A DNA stretch of 64,000 bases from Picochlorum sp. 'celeri' (taxonomy: Eukaryota > Chlorophyta > Trebouxiophyceae): assembly GCA_010909725.1 (NCBI GenBank), contig JAACMV010000006.1:186001-250000 (forward strand), in the 5' to 3' direction. A program made the translations under genes and the position numbers. Each line of letters starts with the position of its first letter. The stretch's first letter is position 1. This document shows, piece after piece, positions 1 through 9,800 of the stretch. The notes beneath the pieces were generated by a model that saw nothing but the letters and a program-made list of their open reading frames with translations, did not search any database and was not told where the DNA came from.

Positions 1-425
1 TGCATCTCTACTTAATTCTTGGACGCAAAGTTTCTCTGTGTCAGCCATGTCGCTCTTCTTCTAGAATGTACAGGTTTTCTAATTCGTCAACTCATGCATG
101 TAGCTAAGCGAACTTGGCATGCCATCTGATGATCTGACACGCTACAAACCTTTCAACTGACTCTTTGTATACAATTCTTTCGCCAGTCTCGTGCCACAGG
201 CGCAATTTGGATCAATATTGTGACAGTCTTCTAAGAAGAAAGTCAGAATCATCGAATTACTTTGTCCCTGCAGAATCGATGTTGATATCCAACTTATCCT
301 GGGCGATGCAAATCCAGTCCTACCCGAGACTTATCCTGTACAACAAAATCGTTTGTTTCGCTGCGAGCATAGAATTCCCACGTCCTTGACTTATTATCTG
401 AAATTGTTACATTTCAACAAGGAAA
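1..425. other. 5' flank of LHCB4
   Basis: No gene recognised. The stretch should hold the LHCB4 promoter and 5' UTR. A perfect 10-nt palindrome TGGCATGCCA lies at 115-124. No clear TATA box was seen. Confidence 0.4.
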
Positions 426-1564
426 ATGCAGATTGTTGCCAAGCAAGGAGGACTCTTCGGTAAGAAGACTGCCAAGAAGGCTGCCACCACCACCAGCAAG
501 GTGACCGTCAAGAAGTCCAGGGGTTCTTCAGGTATGGCATCAAAATAGTTTTAGACCATTAATTGATTGGGAAGGGGTAGAAAGCGGTGCAGATGAGTCC
601 TGGCGTGCTCATGATGACCTGCGACACTGGCGCCGCTGGACTCTTCTGCGGCAGGGGGTGTTTCTCGTAAAGAAGCTATATATACACGAATCTTCGTTTC
701 ATCGAGGGATTGACTAGGGCAAACAGGGTCAACTGAGATGATCGTGCAAGATTTGGTGTGGTTGGATGGGGTTGGATATCCTGGTGGTTTTCTATATCGA
801 TGTCCTATCCAAGCTCTTCGTTGACCGGAGATGTGGCAGACATGTGAATGATACCCAACACTGTACCCAGAGCTAACGTTTGAATTTGTGTCGCAGATCC
901 TCTTTGGTTGCCAAACACCGAGAGACCAACATGGTTGGACGGATCTCTTCCAGGAGACAGAGGTTTTGATCCTCTCGGACTCTCCAAGCCAGTGGAGTAT
1001 CTCCAGGTTGATGTTGACCAGCTCGACCAGAACGCAGCTGTGAACAAGGCTGGACGTATCATTGGAACTTTCACCCCAGTCGTGGATGAGGTTAGCACAG
1101 ACTCTCTTCAGCCATACAGTGAGGTGTTCGGGCTCCAGCGATTCCGTGAGTGCGAGTTGATCCACGGACGTTGGGCTATGCTTGGAGCCTTGGGTGTGTT
1201 GGCCTGCGAATTCTCCACTGGTGTTGCCTGGCAAGATGCCATTGCACAGGAGTATGCACAGCCAGCATATGCCAACTTTGACCTTCCTTTTGATATCAAC
1301 CAGCTTGCTGTGGCCAACTCAGTCCTCATGGGAGGAGTTGAATTCTTGAGAAACACCACCACAGACCCAGAGCAGCGTTGCTACCCAGGAGGAGCCTTTG
1401 ATCCACTCAACCTTGCCGCAGGATCAAACGGAGACCGCCTTAAGGAGGCCGAGATCAAGCACGGAAGACTCGCTATGGTTGCTTGCTTTGGATTTGCTGT
1501 CCAGGCTCTTGCATTCGGAAAGGGAGCTCTCGACTCCATTGAATCTTTTGCCAATAGCTTTTAA
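426..1564 (+). CDS. LHCB4: Chlorophyll a/b-binding protein CP29 (LHCB4)
   Basis: Minor photosystem II antenna protein of the thylakoid membrane; it binds chlorophyll and links LHCII trimers to the core. Two exons: 426-531 and 897-1564. The donor is GTATGG and the acceptor TCGCAG, and joining them gives 257 aa in frame. The first exon is Lys/Ala-rich and serves as transit peptide. The mature part follows CP29: WLDGSLPGDRGFDPLGL near the start, the first helix motif with ECELIHGRWAML, and the third helix with AEIKHGRLAMVA. These hold the usual Glu and His/Arg chlorophyll ligands. No signal peptide precedes the transit peptide, which suggests a primary plastid. A TGTAA at 1612-1616 could be the polyadenylation signal. 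CP26 is the nearest alternative, but the segment FTPVVDEVSTDSLQPYSEVFG resembles CP29 better when read in context. Confidence 0.93.
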
Positions 1565-1919
1565 ATGAACAATGATGTTCTTAGATACAGCACCATACAC
1601 TGTGCGATTCTTGTAATAGCATCTCGACTTTTTTTATCCTACTACTACTTCTTGTGTGAAGAAATACTCCTGGTGGACGTCAATTGTTGTTTGCCTGTTG
1701 CTGATTGATGGGCACCCTGGCGACTTTGCCACCGGGCGTTATGGTTGCAACCAATTGGTCAGGAGGCTATCTGATGTGAGATAGCAAGGGGGACGATCGA
1801 ATCGGCGGAAATGAAACTGGAACTCACGCTTTCACATGAGGCTAAAAGCAATTCTTTCGTGAATTAATCCAGAAATTTCGCACCTTTACTGATCGCAGGT
1901 GTCAGCGCGAAGAGACAAG
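1565..1919. other. Intergenic, with palindrome chain
   Basis: Holds the LHCB4 3' end and the promoter of the next gene. A chain of palindromes at 1742-1785 is listed separately. No gene was seen. Confidence 0.5.
1742..1785. repeat. Palindrome chain upstream of glycoside hydrolase gene
   Basis: Perfect palindrome TGGTTGCAACCA (1742-1753) overlaps ACCAATTGGT (1750-1759). A hairpin follows with arms GCTATCT (1766-1772) and AGATAGC (1779-1785) around a 6-nt loop. The chain ends about 135 nt before the ATG. Confidence 0.8.
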
Positions 1920-4769
1920 ATGGCCGCTGGTTTAAAACGTCCTTCTCTCCAACCAGCGGGAGTGCTCCTCGCAGCGCTCTTCATCGTTGCAGTTGGACTC
2001 AAACCGGCAAGAGGATATGATTATGACTTAAAATTACTGCAAACGGAGATTGGTAAAACTGTGGAGGACATCGGGGTCGGTACGTTTTAGCACATGTTTG
2101 TTTGACAACTGGGCATACGCTTTCAACCAGTGCCCGCGAGAATCGCCGATGGAAGCGTCGATTTTCCCTTCAATTTCTCATATTTGCTTGATATTAGCCC
2201 ATAGTAGCTGAGGATGTGGAATTTACGGGCATTGACTGTATTGCCGTCTTGTGACCCCCGACCGCGGCCGAGCTGCCGGGCACCGGGTGAGGGCTTGCAG
2301 TCGGTCGCAATACAGTGCCCTTCTTCTCGCGTTCTTTCCCAAGTAGCATACATTCTAAATTCACAGAAATAGTACTAAAACAACCTTTCTCATGCCATCT
2401 TGTATACTTATATATATTTGCAGGGTTTTCTTTTGCTCATGAACAAAGCAATGTGTTCAAGTGGATGGAATACTCTGGTTGCAATGCTGGCCGTACATTC
2501 GTGAATCCCTTCATGAGCGGCTCTTATGAAGACGACAATCAAAAGAGAGATATTCGAACTGCTGATTGGAGGTCGTATCTCTCGCACAGATGGAGTGAGA
2601 GTCGATCAAGCCGATTTGGGGATCAATTTGGTAGGTCCTTCAATGGTGATGCTGTTGAGTCCAAAGAAGGCTGGCTTTCTGCGGTTGAAAATGTAAGAAA
2701 CGCCGCAAAAGGTTCTGGGAGATTATGGGACTGGCTGAGAGGCCAGGAGGCTGTTAATTGGGGTGATCTATTGGATCACCTTGACAGGCAGGTGGATGAG
2801 CCACAAAAGGGGCAAGTTGGCAATCACAACTACTATCACCGCCGTCTGAAAAATGAAGGTTACAAGGTCATGGCGCTATGGGATATTCGATGCAAAAATC
2901 TTGAGTACAGAAGCGTCGTGAATATCAATCCAGAATACTGGAAAGAGCGTTGGGAAACATATCGCTTGTTCTATATTGGTGGTCGGTGGCTGGCTGAGAG
3001 AGGGATCGAATATGTCGAGCTGTACAATGAGCCTGACAAAGACAAAAAGGACAGAGGTTGTATTGATGGGTTGAGGTGGGCTGATGATGTAAGGATCAGA
3101 AGCCAGGCTATCAGAGCTGCTTATGAGGATGAAACAGATGGGCAGTTTGAGCCAGTAATTGTTGCCCCAGCATTAACTATTGCTTGGAGAACAGAATTTT
3201 CGTGCGTCATCAACAACAATCTTCTTCATATTCTGTGCGATCTTATATATTCCCATACCTGATTTTTCTTGTACTGTTTGCAGAGTCCCTCTGGCTGATA
3301 ACTGGAGAATTCCTTTCCCTGAGACTGAGGAGAGCTTGACATATACTGTTGCAGATGTGTATTCTCTTCACGACTACGGTTCTTTTTCAGGCCCATGCGA
3401 TACATTTGGTCCACAATGTCGAAATGAAAATGGATATGCCACGAGAAAGTCGTATAATAAGGCCAAGCAGAAGCTGAACCAGAAATTGTTGGGACATGTG
3501 GAAGTGTCCATCACAGAGACCAATTGCTTCACAGCAGGTCAATCTGACAAGAGAGGACACCCATTCTTCGAAGGAAAACACGTCGCTGACTACGCATCTA
3601 CGGCCACCTGTCTTGCATCGCAGTTCAGTGGTCTCTCTCGAATTGCAGGAGGACCCAAATTCGTCAATATCCATAAATTGGTACAGACACTCCACGCAAC
3701 ACTCCCATCACGAATTGCAAAAAATGGCGTTCTGTATGCTGATACGACAGGACCTCCATTCCATGTGACGAGCAGTACCAAAACTGGGGAATCATTGAGG
3801 CAATTCTGCACAAAAGCTCGAGGTGGTCAGGCAGTGTATGGTGTATCCTCTGCTGATGGCAAAGATCCAAACTATAGGACAAGCCGCTTTAATACTTGGA
3901 GTACAAAGAGTGGCAAAAATTTGCATGTATTTGTGATCAATGACGAATGGGAGGATGACAATGTTGTGCTGGACTTCTCAGACTTCCAGCCAGATATTTA
4001 CTCATCATATATTGTCACATCCATCAGTGATTATGCACCACATGGCTCCCACTATCATGGAGAGGTGTCTCAAACCGGAGAATTGGGAGAGAGCCGTAAA
4101 GTATCAATCTCAGTTCCAAAAGAGTCGACGCATATTGTCACGTTACCTCTTGTTTCTACTCGGCGCGTGGAAATCACAGCGGACCGAGATGCCACGTTCC
4201 AGGCAGAGGGAAAAGCAAATGGGGATGATACCTCCATCAAGGTGAAGACGAATGGAAAAGACAGTTCTATCGGTATGTTTAATTTCAATAAAGAAGGAAA
4301 AGTAGGCGATATTGGGGTTGTCAATGCTGTCCTCCAACTCCACTTGGAGAGAGCAACAAACAGTGAACCCCAAGTCCTAGCAGTATTTGGATGGAATCAG
4401 CCTTGGGATGAAAGTAATCCAGATTGGAACGGCATATCAATGCTCAACAAGGTGGAAGGAGACATTCGAAGAACAAAGGACAACTTTGTGAATTGGGATG
4501 ATGGTCACATCAGTGTTGTTGGCCACATCACCATCCCTCCAGGTGACCAGATCCCAGGCGAGGGCATGAAAATCCGATTGGATGTATCCGATACAATTGA
4601 GAAGGTCTCAAATTACGCCGTTGTGAGAATGTTCCGAATGGATAATTCAATTGGAGAAGCCCCATTCACCCTGCCAAAAGATGCACCACAGGGAGAGTAC
4701 TTCTTTGCATCAAAAGAGTCTTCTAATGGTGACAATGCACCAAAGTTACTGATTGATTACCAGGTATAA
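1920..4769 (+). CDS. Secreted glycoside hydrolase (clan GH-A-like) with C-terminal DNRLRE-type domain
   Basis: Predicted extracellular or wall polysaccharide hydrolase of about 807 aa. Exons 1920-2079, 2424-3201 and 3284-4769 join in frame. An N-terminal signal peptide ends near KPARG. The middle part looks like a clan-A barrel: VELYNEPD supplies a candidate acid/base Glu after Asn, and SITETN a candidate nucleophile Glu further on. The last ~200 residues, starting near ATFQAEGKANGDDTSIKV, resemble DNRLRE/CBM-like beta-sandwich domains that bind polysaccharide. I see the two Glu motifs and the domain order directly. The exact GH family (GH39-like or another) and the substrate are not determined. 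The start is the first ATG in a frame that is open upstream only through a GTG. Tail-to-tail with the small gene at 4932-5135. Confidence 0.72.
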
Positions 4770-4931
4770 ATCGACAGCAGTGTATGTCTCGCATTCAGCA
4801 TTTGATCGTCTTTATTACATGTGAAAATATCATCAAGATATAACATTCAAAAAACATTCAAACAGGATTCGCTATCATTGAAAATTTCGTCGTCCAATAT
4901 CATCGCCATTCATTACGCTCTTCAAAATCAT

Positions 4932-5135
4932 TCATCTGAATCTCATCTTGTACTGATACGTCACCTCGTTCGCAGTAGAGGGCTCCTCATTCGACATCAT
5001 CGTCGTGGCATCCAACCAGGCCGACCTGCCGTGCGTCAGTGTGTACGTAAAACTGCCCAGTGCCGACGCTGCGAACAAAGTCCCAGCAATAGCGCTGTGT
5101 TTCTTAACAATAAAGTCTCCAAGACCCTTCAACAT
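4932..5135 (-). CDS. Small hypothetical membrane protein
   Basis: Sixty-seven-residue open frame starting at an ATG, MLKGLGDFIVKKHSAIAG. It has one possible membrane segment (IAGTLFAASALGSFTYTL) followed by a polar tail. The short basic, hydrophobic layout is typical of small mitochondrial inner-membrane proteins, but no family is recognised. It lies alone between the glycoside hydrolase 3' end and the SpoVS gene 3' end, in a stretch otherwise without genes, which is the main reason to call it. A short upstream exon cannot be excluded. Confidence 0.45.
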   Translation of the reverse strand: MLKGLGDFIVKKHSAIAGTLFAASALGSFTYTLTHGRSAWLDATTMMSNEEPSTANEVTYQYKMRFR

Positions 5136-5434
5136 CGTTATAGAGCTAATATTGTTAATTCCGACACGTTTTTATCTTTGTTTCGGTGATGGTGTCGGAA
5201 GGCAGAAGAGGTGCTTTCTCCAATGCCAAAAGCTTCAAAATCGGACTAAAATCAAAATTGAAAGTATTCACGTACAGTATGGAAAATTGAAATGAACCAG
5301 CGGGCAAAGTGCCAGAGCATATCTAGAAAGAAACAGAGCATTGGCCTTCATTTCAGACTTTCCTTTGAGAAGGCGCCTTGGATGGGAGATGCACGTGTAC
5401 ACATGACAACTCTCTGAGATGCTAGCAGAGTTTC
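5136..5434. other. Intergenic between small gene and SpoVS gene
   Basis: About 300 nt with no recognisable gene. It should carry the promoter of the 67-aa gene and the 3' UTR of the SpoVS gene. Nothing further seen. Confidence 0.4.
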
Positions 5435-6607
5435 TTACATGTTACATTTCTCAAGATAGCATTTTCCTCTAAAGTTTTTCAATACTCTCTGTACGCGATC
5501 TACACCTTTCTTTTCTACTTCTTCTGTGGTGATGACTACTGCAAGATCAATGGCATCTTTCTCAAGAAACACGCGTGCCTTTGCCATTGCCTTGACCATG
5601 GTGGCCACAGCATCTTCCCCTATGGCTTCCACAAGAGCACCTGTGTTTTGATCTCTCGCCTGCAGACAGATATAATAATTTAATATGCCTAGGTATGCTC
5701 ACGGATATAATAAGAGTGGTAGTACGTACCCTGCCAGCGATAGCACCTGCCAAGGATGTAACCTTTGATCGACTGGAAGTCACAAACTCAGCATCCTGCA
5801 TGTCATGCAAAACATCTACATGGTCTATATACTATTGATTTACTAACAAAATAATAAACACGTACACTGGAATCCACATCCGTCTTTCTCTCCTTGCTGG
5901 AATGCAAATGAAACAGAATGGTGTCAGAATCGATGACATCCTTGTAGAAGGATGGCTGGCACATCAGCTCCCCAGGCTCTTGGTCGGAACCCAAATACTC
6001 ACGCGCTAATGAAATAATCTACACATTGAAAGAATAGAATAGAGAAACGCCAATCAATCACATGCCACAGATATTATGATCTGGCAAACCCACCTCCAAA
6101 CTCTTCATGATGTCTTTGAGTCCATGTGCAAAGAGTGGTTTCAAAACTTCATTCCTCCGCACACTCCATGCAATCTTACCAGCAACTTTATGTATATCAT
6201 CTGAGAGCTGCATCACATAATGGACAAACAATGGTCAGTCAAGAAGGAGAGTATACTTCAACAACACATGCATGCACAACCCCAAAATTGTAACGCACAG
6301 CCAGGCATGATGATGGCACCGTCTTTGACGGCCCATCTCTCTTTCTATGCCTCTTTCTTGTACGATCCCTCTCCGCATAGTCCCTACTATCACTGCTGCT
6401 TGGACTCAGGCTTGAGTCACTATCATAGTGCCTCCTCCTCCTCCTCCTTCTTCCATCAGAGCCACCCCGCTCTCTGCTTGTCGATCTGTATCTATCTCTT
6501 TTTCTATATCTGTCATAGCTTCTACTTCTAGGACGGGACTGGTATCGATAACGACCCTCCGATCTTCCCCTGTAATCACTCTCGCTCGATAGACTGACAT
6601 CCGACAT
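5435..6607 (-). CDS. Tandem SpoVS-domain protein with Arg/Ser-rich N-terminus
   Basis: Five exons, all joined in phase 0: 6299-6607, 6094-6207, 5866-6018, 5730-5795 and 5435-5659, giving 288 aa. An in-frame ATG 33 nt further upstream (6640) is possible. Residues ~1-103 are an RS-like head (RSRSYDRYRKRDRYRSTSR and an Arg7 run). Residues ~104-190 look like a degenerate SpoVS domain (KVAGKIAWSVRRNEVLKPLF, then a turn and LFHLHSSKE). Residues ~200-288 match SpoVS clearly: SLAGAIAGR, then GALVEAIGEDAVATMVKAM and ARVFLEKDAIDLAVV. SpoVS is an Alba-like small fold known from sporulating bacteria, where it affects septation and gene regulation. A nucleic-acid-binding role is inferred from the fold and the basic RS head; it is not shown. 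Divergent from the ARF-GEF gene. Confidence 0.75.
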
Positions 6608-6899
6608 GACGACCCTCCCTTCAATTTTCAATCTTTTCATTCATAGAGAAAAATGAGATTAAGAATGAGGCTGGTCGACCGGACCAAAACTCATAGCATT
6701 CAGAATTGGCACTTTTCTCCTTAAAAAGAATAGGAAGATTGTCATCTTTCACTGGTTTATAGACCCTTCATAACAGTCATGCTATGAATTCAAATGATTT
6801 TAATACGATTCCATGGAATGATGAGCCTGCTGAATAGGCGTCGGGGGGGGGCCTCAGCCTCAGTGAGGTGATGTATGCCAGTTGAGAGAGTGTGTCGCT
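6608..6899. promoter_or_regulatory. Divergent promoter region of SpoVS and ARF-GEF genes
   Basis: About 290 nt between two divergent starts. It contains TGGTCGACCGGACCA-like dyad sequence near 6672 and a run of nine or ten G at about 6843-6851. No TATA box stands out. Confidence 0.45.
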
Positions 6900-9800
6900 A
6901 TGAATCGGAGCAATAGCAGTTTACATATCAATCTGGAGGTCTTTGTGAATAAACAATTAGACGAGATAGAAAGGCAAGCCGCTGGGACCTCGAACAAAGA
7001 CAAGATTATTCGTCAGAGTTGTTGTTTTGTGAAGCGAATAGTATCTGATTATGGCAGCATTTCCCCATCGTTGCCTGATCAGGAAAAGGAGGATTCGACG
7101 TTTGGGTCTCGGGGTATCCACGGGGCGAGTGGGGGATTGCCGGAAGAAGTGACAGTGCCTCTGCTGTCCCTCTTGAAGTCTTGCTTGGAGACAAAGAATG
7201 AGAGGGTTATTGAGCCAGCGTTGTCATGCTTGCATAAGCTAATTGCGTATATGTATCTTCAAGGGGAGACGAGGGCAAGTGGGAGATTGGATGATGCAGG
7301 AAATATAGTGACTACGGTGGTGTTGATGGCAGCAAAGGCAGCCAGCACACCCTTCTCCAATCACTCGGTGCAATTGACGGCGGTGAAAACATTGTTGACA
7401 GCGACGACGGCAGAATATTTTATTCCTCATGGTGATTGTTTGATGCTGGCTGTGCGGACGGCGTTCAATATTGCAATAAATGGGGCAACAAAGGATGTGC
7501 AGAATGCAGCAGCGTCTGCATTGTTGCAGATGCTGAATACACTGTTGAAGAGGGTGGCAAATCAGGTGATCACACCGTCTGGTACTCCAATAAAATCTCA
7601 CGGCTCTGATACGTACATCAAGGATTCATCAAGCCCACTTGAGAAACATCAGTCCGCTGGATTTGGTGATGATGGTGCCCTGGGAATTGGGGAGGGCCCT
7701 GTGACGATTGCTGATAAGAGAGCTGCGAAATTGTCTCAGCTTGCAGAGCAGTCCGATATACGTGGGCTGGAAGAAGCATTGACGAGCAGCATTCCTTCTC
7801 CAATCAAACCTCTGAAAAGCTTAAAGGTGAAGACCTCTTCTAAAGAGGAACAACATCTGCTGCTCAAGGAACGTGAAAAGATTGACCAGACTCCTGGATC
7901 GAGTGAAATTCCAAGTTTGCGCAGAGTCGATACACCACCAGATCCGAGACGAGCATTAATGCGAGATCTAAGGGCGTCCGAGTGGAAGGCTCTGACAACA
8001 CCAGAGAAGGATTTTGTGATTGTCCTAAGTGCAATGTGCAAAATGGCCTCCAGGGAAACTGGGTCTGGAGCAGCTGGAACGTATTACCACACTGGGAAGT
8101 TATTCGCATTGGATACCGTCGTTAAAGTTTTAACGAATCCCATGCATGAATGGGACTACATTCGGACAGAGTTGGCTATTCAACTTCGCCAGCCATTATG
8201 CCTGGCAATCCTTAGAAACTGCAAATCTCCATATGAATCTGCAATAGCCGGAAGTGTGAATATTTTGTGTGCCATTCTAAATGCTTCACCGCTGAGATCA
8301 ACTTTAAGGGCCGAGATTGGTGCTTTATATCCTCTGATAATATTGAGGCCATTAGAGAATGGAGGTGTCAATCACTCAGGAATGCAGAAGCATGCAATTG
8401 CTGCCCTGCATGGCTTGGAGAAGATTTGTGCACATCCTCAAGTATTGGTCGACATTTTTGTTAATTTTGATTGCTCAATGCAAGCTTCAAATCTTTTTGA
8501 GCGCACAGTGAATAGCCTGGCGAGGGAAGCATCAACTCCTCCAAAGCAGTTCCCACAAGGGTGGTCTGTAGCAAAGAGCTCTCTTCTTAAATGTATAGAT
8601 TCGTTAGATACCTGGGCTGGGCCTTTGAAACCTTGGCTGAATGATGCATCGAACCTAGAAGAGGAAGCATCAATCGAAGAAGTCCTACCTGGGCGTGATC
8701 AGGATGTTCTCCGTCAGATACATCTGGATAAAGCTAAGAAAAGCTCCTTGCAAGAAGGTCTAGCATACTTCAACCAGGATCCTATCAAGGGGGTAGACTA
8801 TTTACTAGATTCAAATGTGATTGAGTCGGATCCTGACTCGATAGCTCAATTCCTGATTGGTCATGACTCAAAGTTGGACCCAGAAGCAGTTGGAGAATTA
8901 CTTGGGCATCATGATGAAAGAAGCATCAAGGTACGCTGGCTCCCAGGCTTGCATCGAAATGTTTTGTTTTGCGTGCGAATTCATCTACTACATTATATTT
9001 TGCAGATAATGCATGCATTTGTTAGGAAATTGGACTTTTCTGGTTTAACAGTTGATGCTGCCTTGCGAGTTATGTTGAGAGGCTTCAGGCTTCCAGGAGA
9101 GGCACAAAAGATCGATAGAATCATGGAGAAATTTGCAGAAAAGTACTGTGAAGATAACCCTCATGTATTTCCAATTGCTGATGCAGCCTACCTGCTTTCT
9201 TTTGCTGTGATTATGCTGAATACAGATGCTCACAATCCAATGGCAGAGAGGAGGATTCAGGGGGATGATTTTGTGACCATGTGCACCTACCAGACTGAGG
9301 CGGGTGAGTATGAACAAATCATGCCAACAAATGAGTTGCTTGATTTGTACACAAGGATTGTGGATGAGGAAATTGCTGTGCCAAAATCCCGCAAGTCTTT
9401 CTCTGCAAACCAGAGGTCAAGAAATAGATCTCTTAGGAGATTAGCCGCTGCAACTGGATTATCAAAGCTCGTTGCTCCATTTCATCCTGGAAACTCGTGG
9501 GATAAGCAGTATGGAGCTGATCAGGAAAGAATGGAAATGGATAAGCTTTCCATGCAGATATCCACTTTTTCTTCAGCTGTTTCAGAGAAGGACATGTGGA
9601 AAACTGCAACGCATGCTGAACATGCAAGGCCAATGCTACAAGTTGCTGGAGATCCGATCTGTAAGTCTTTGATAATTAATTTGAGGGCAGCGAATTCGGT
9701 GGCTGAGGCTATGCCTATTCTCAAGGGATTTGAGCAGGCTATCAAATTGTGTGCATTACTGTGGCTTGAGAATTTGACCCTGCAGTTCGTTAAAGGATTG

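Noticed and set aside
1612..1616. TGTAA as a general polyadenylation signal
   Set aside because: Present after LHCB4 but not found after many other genes, so not listed as a terminator set.
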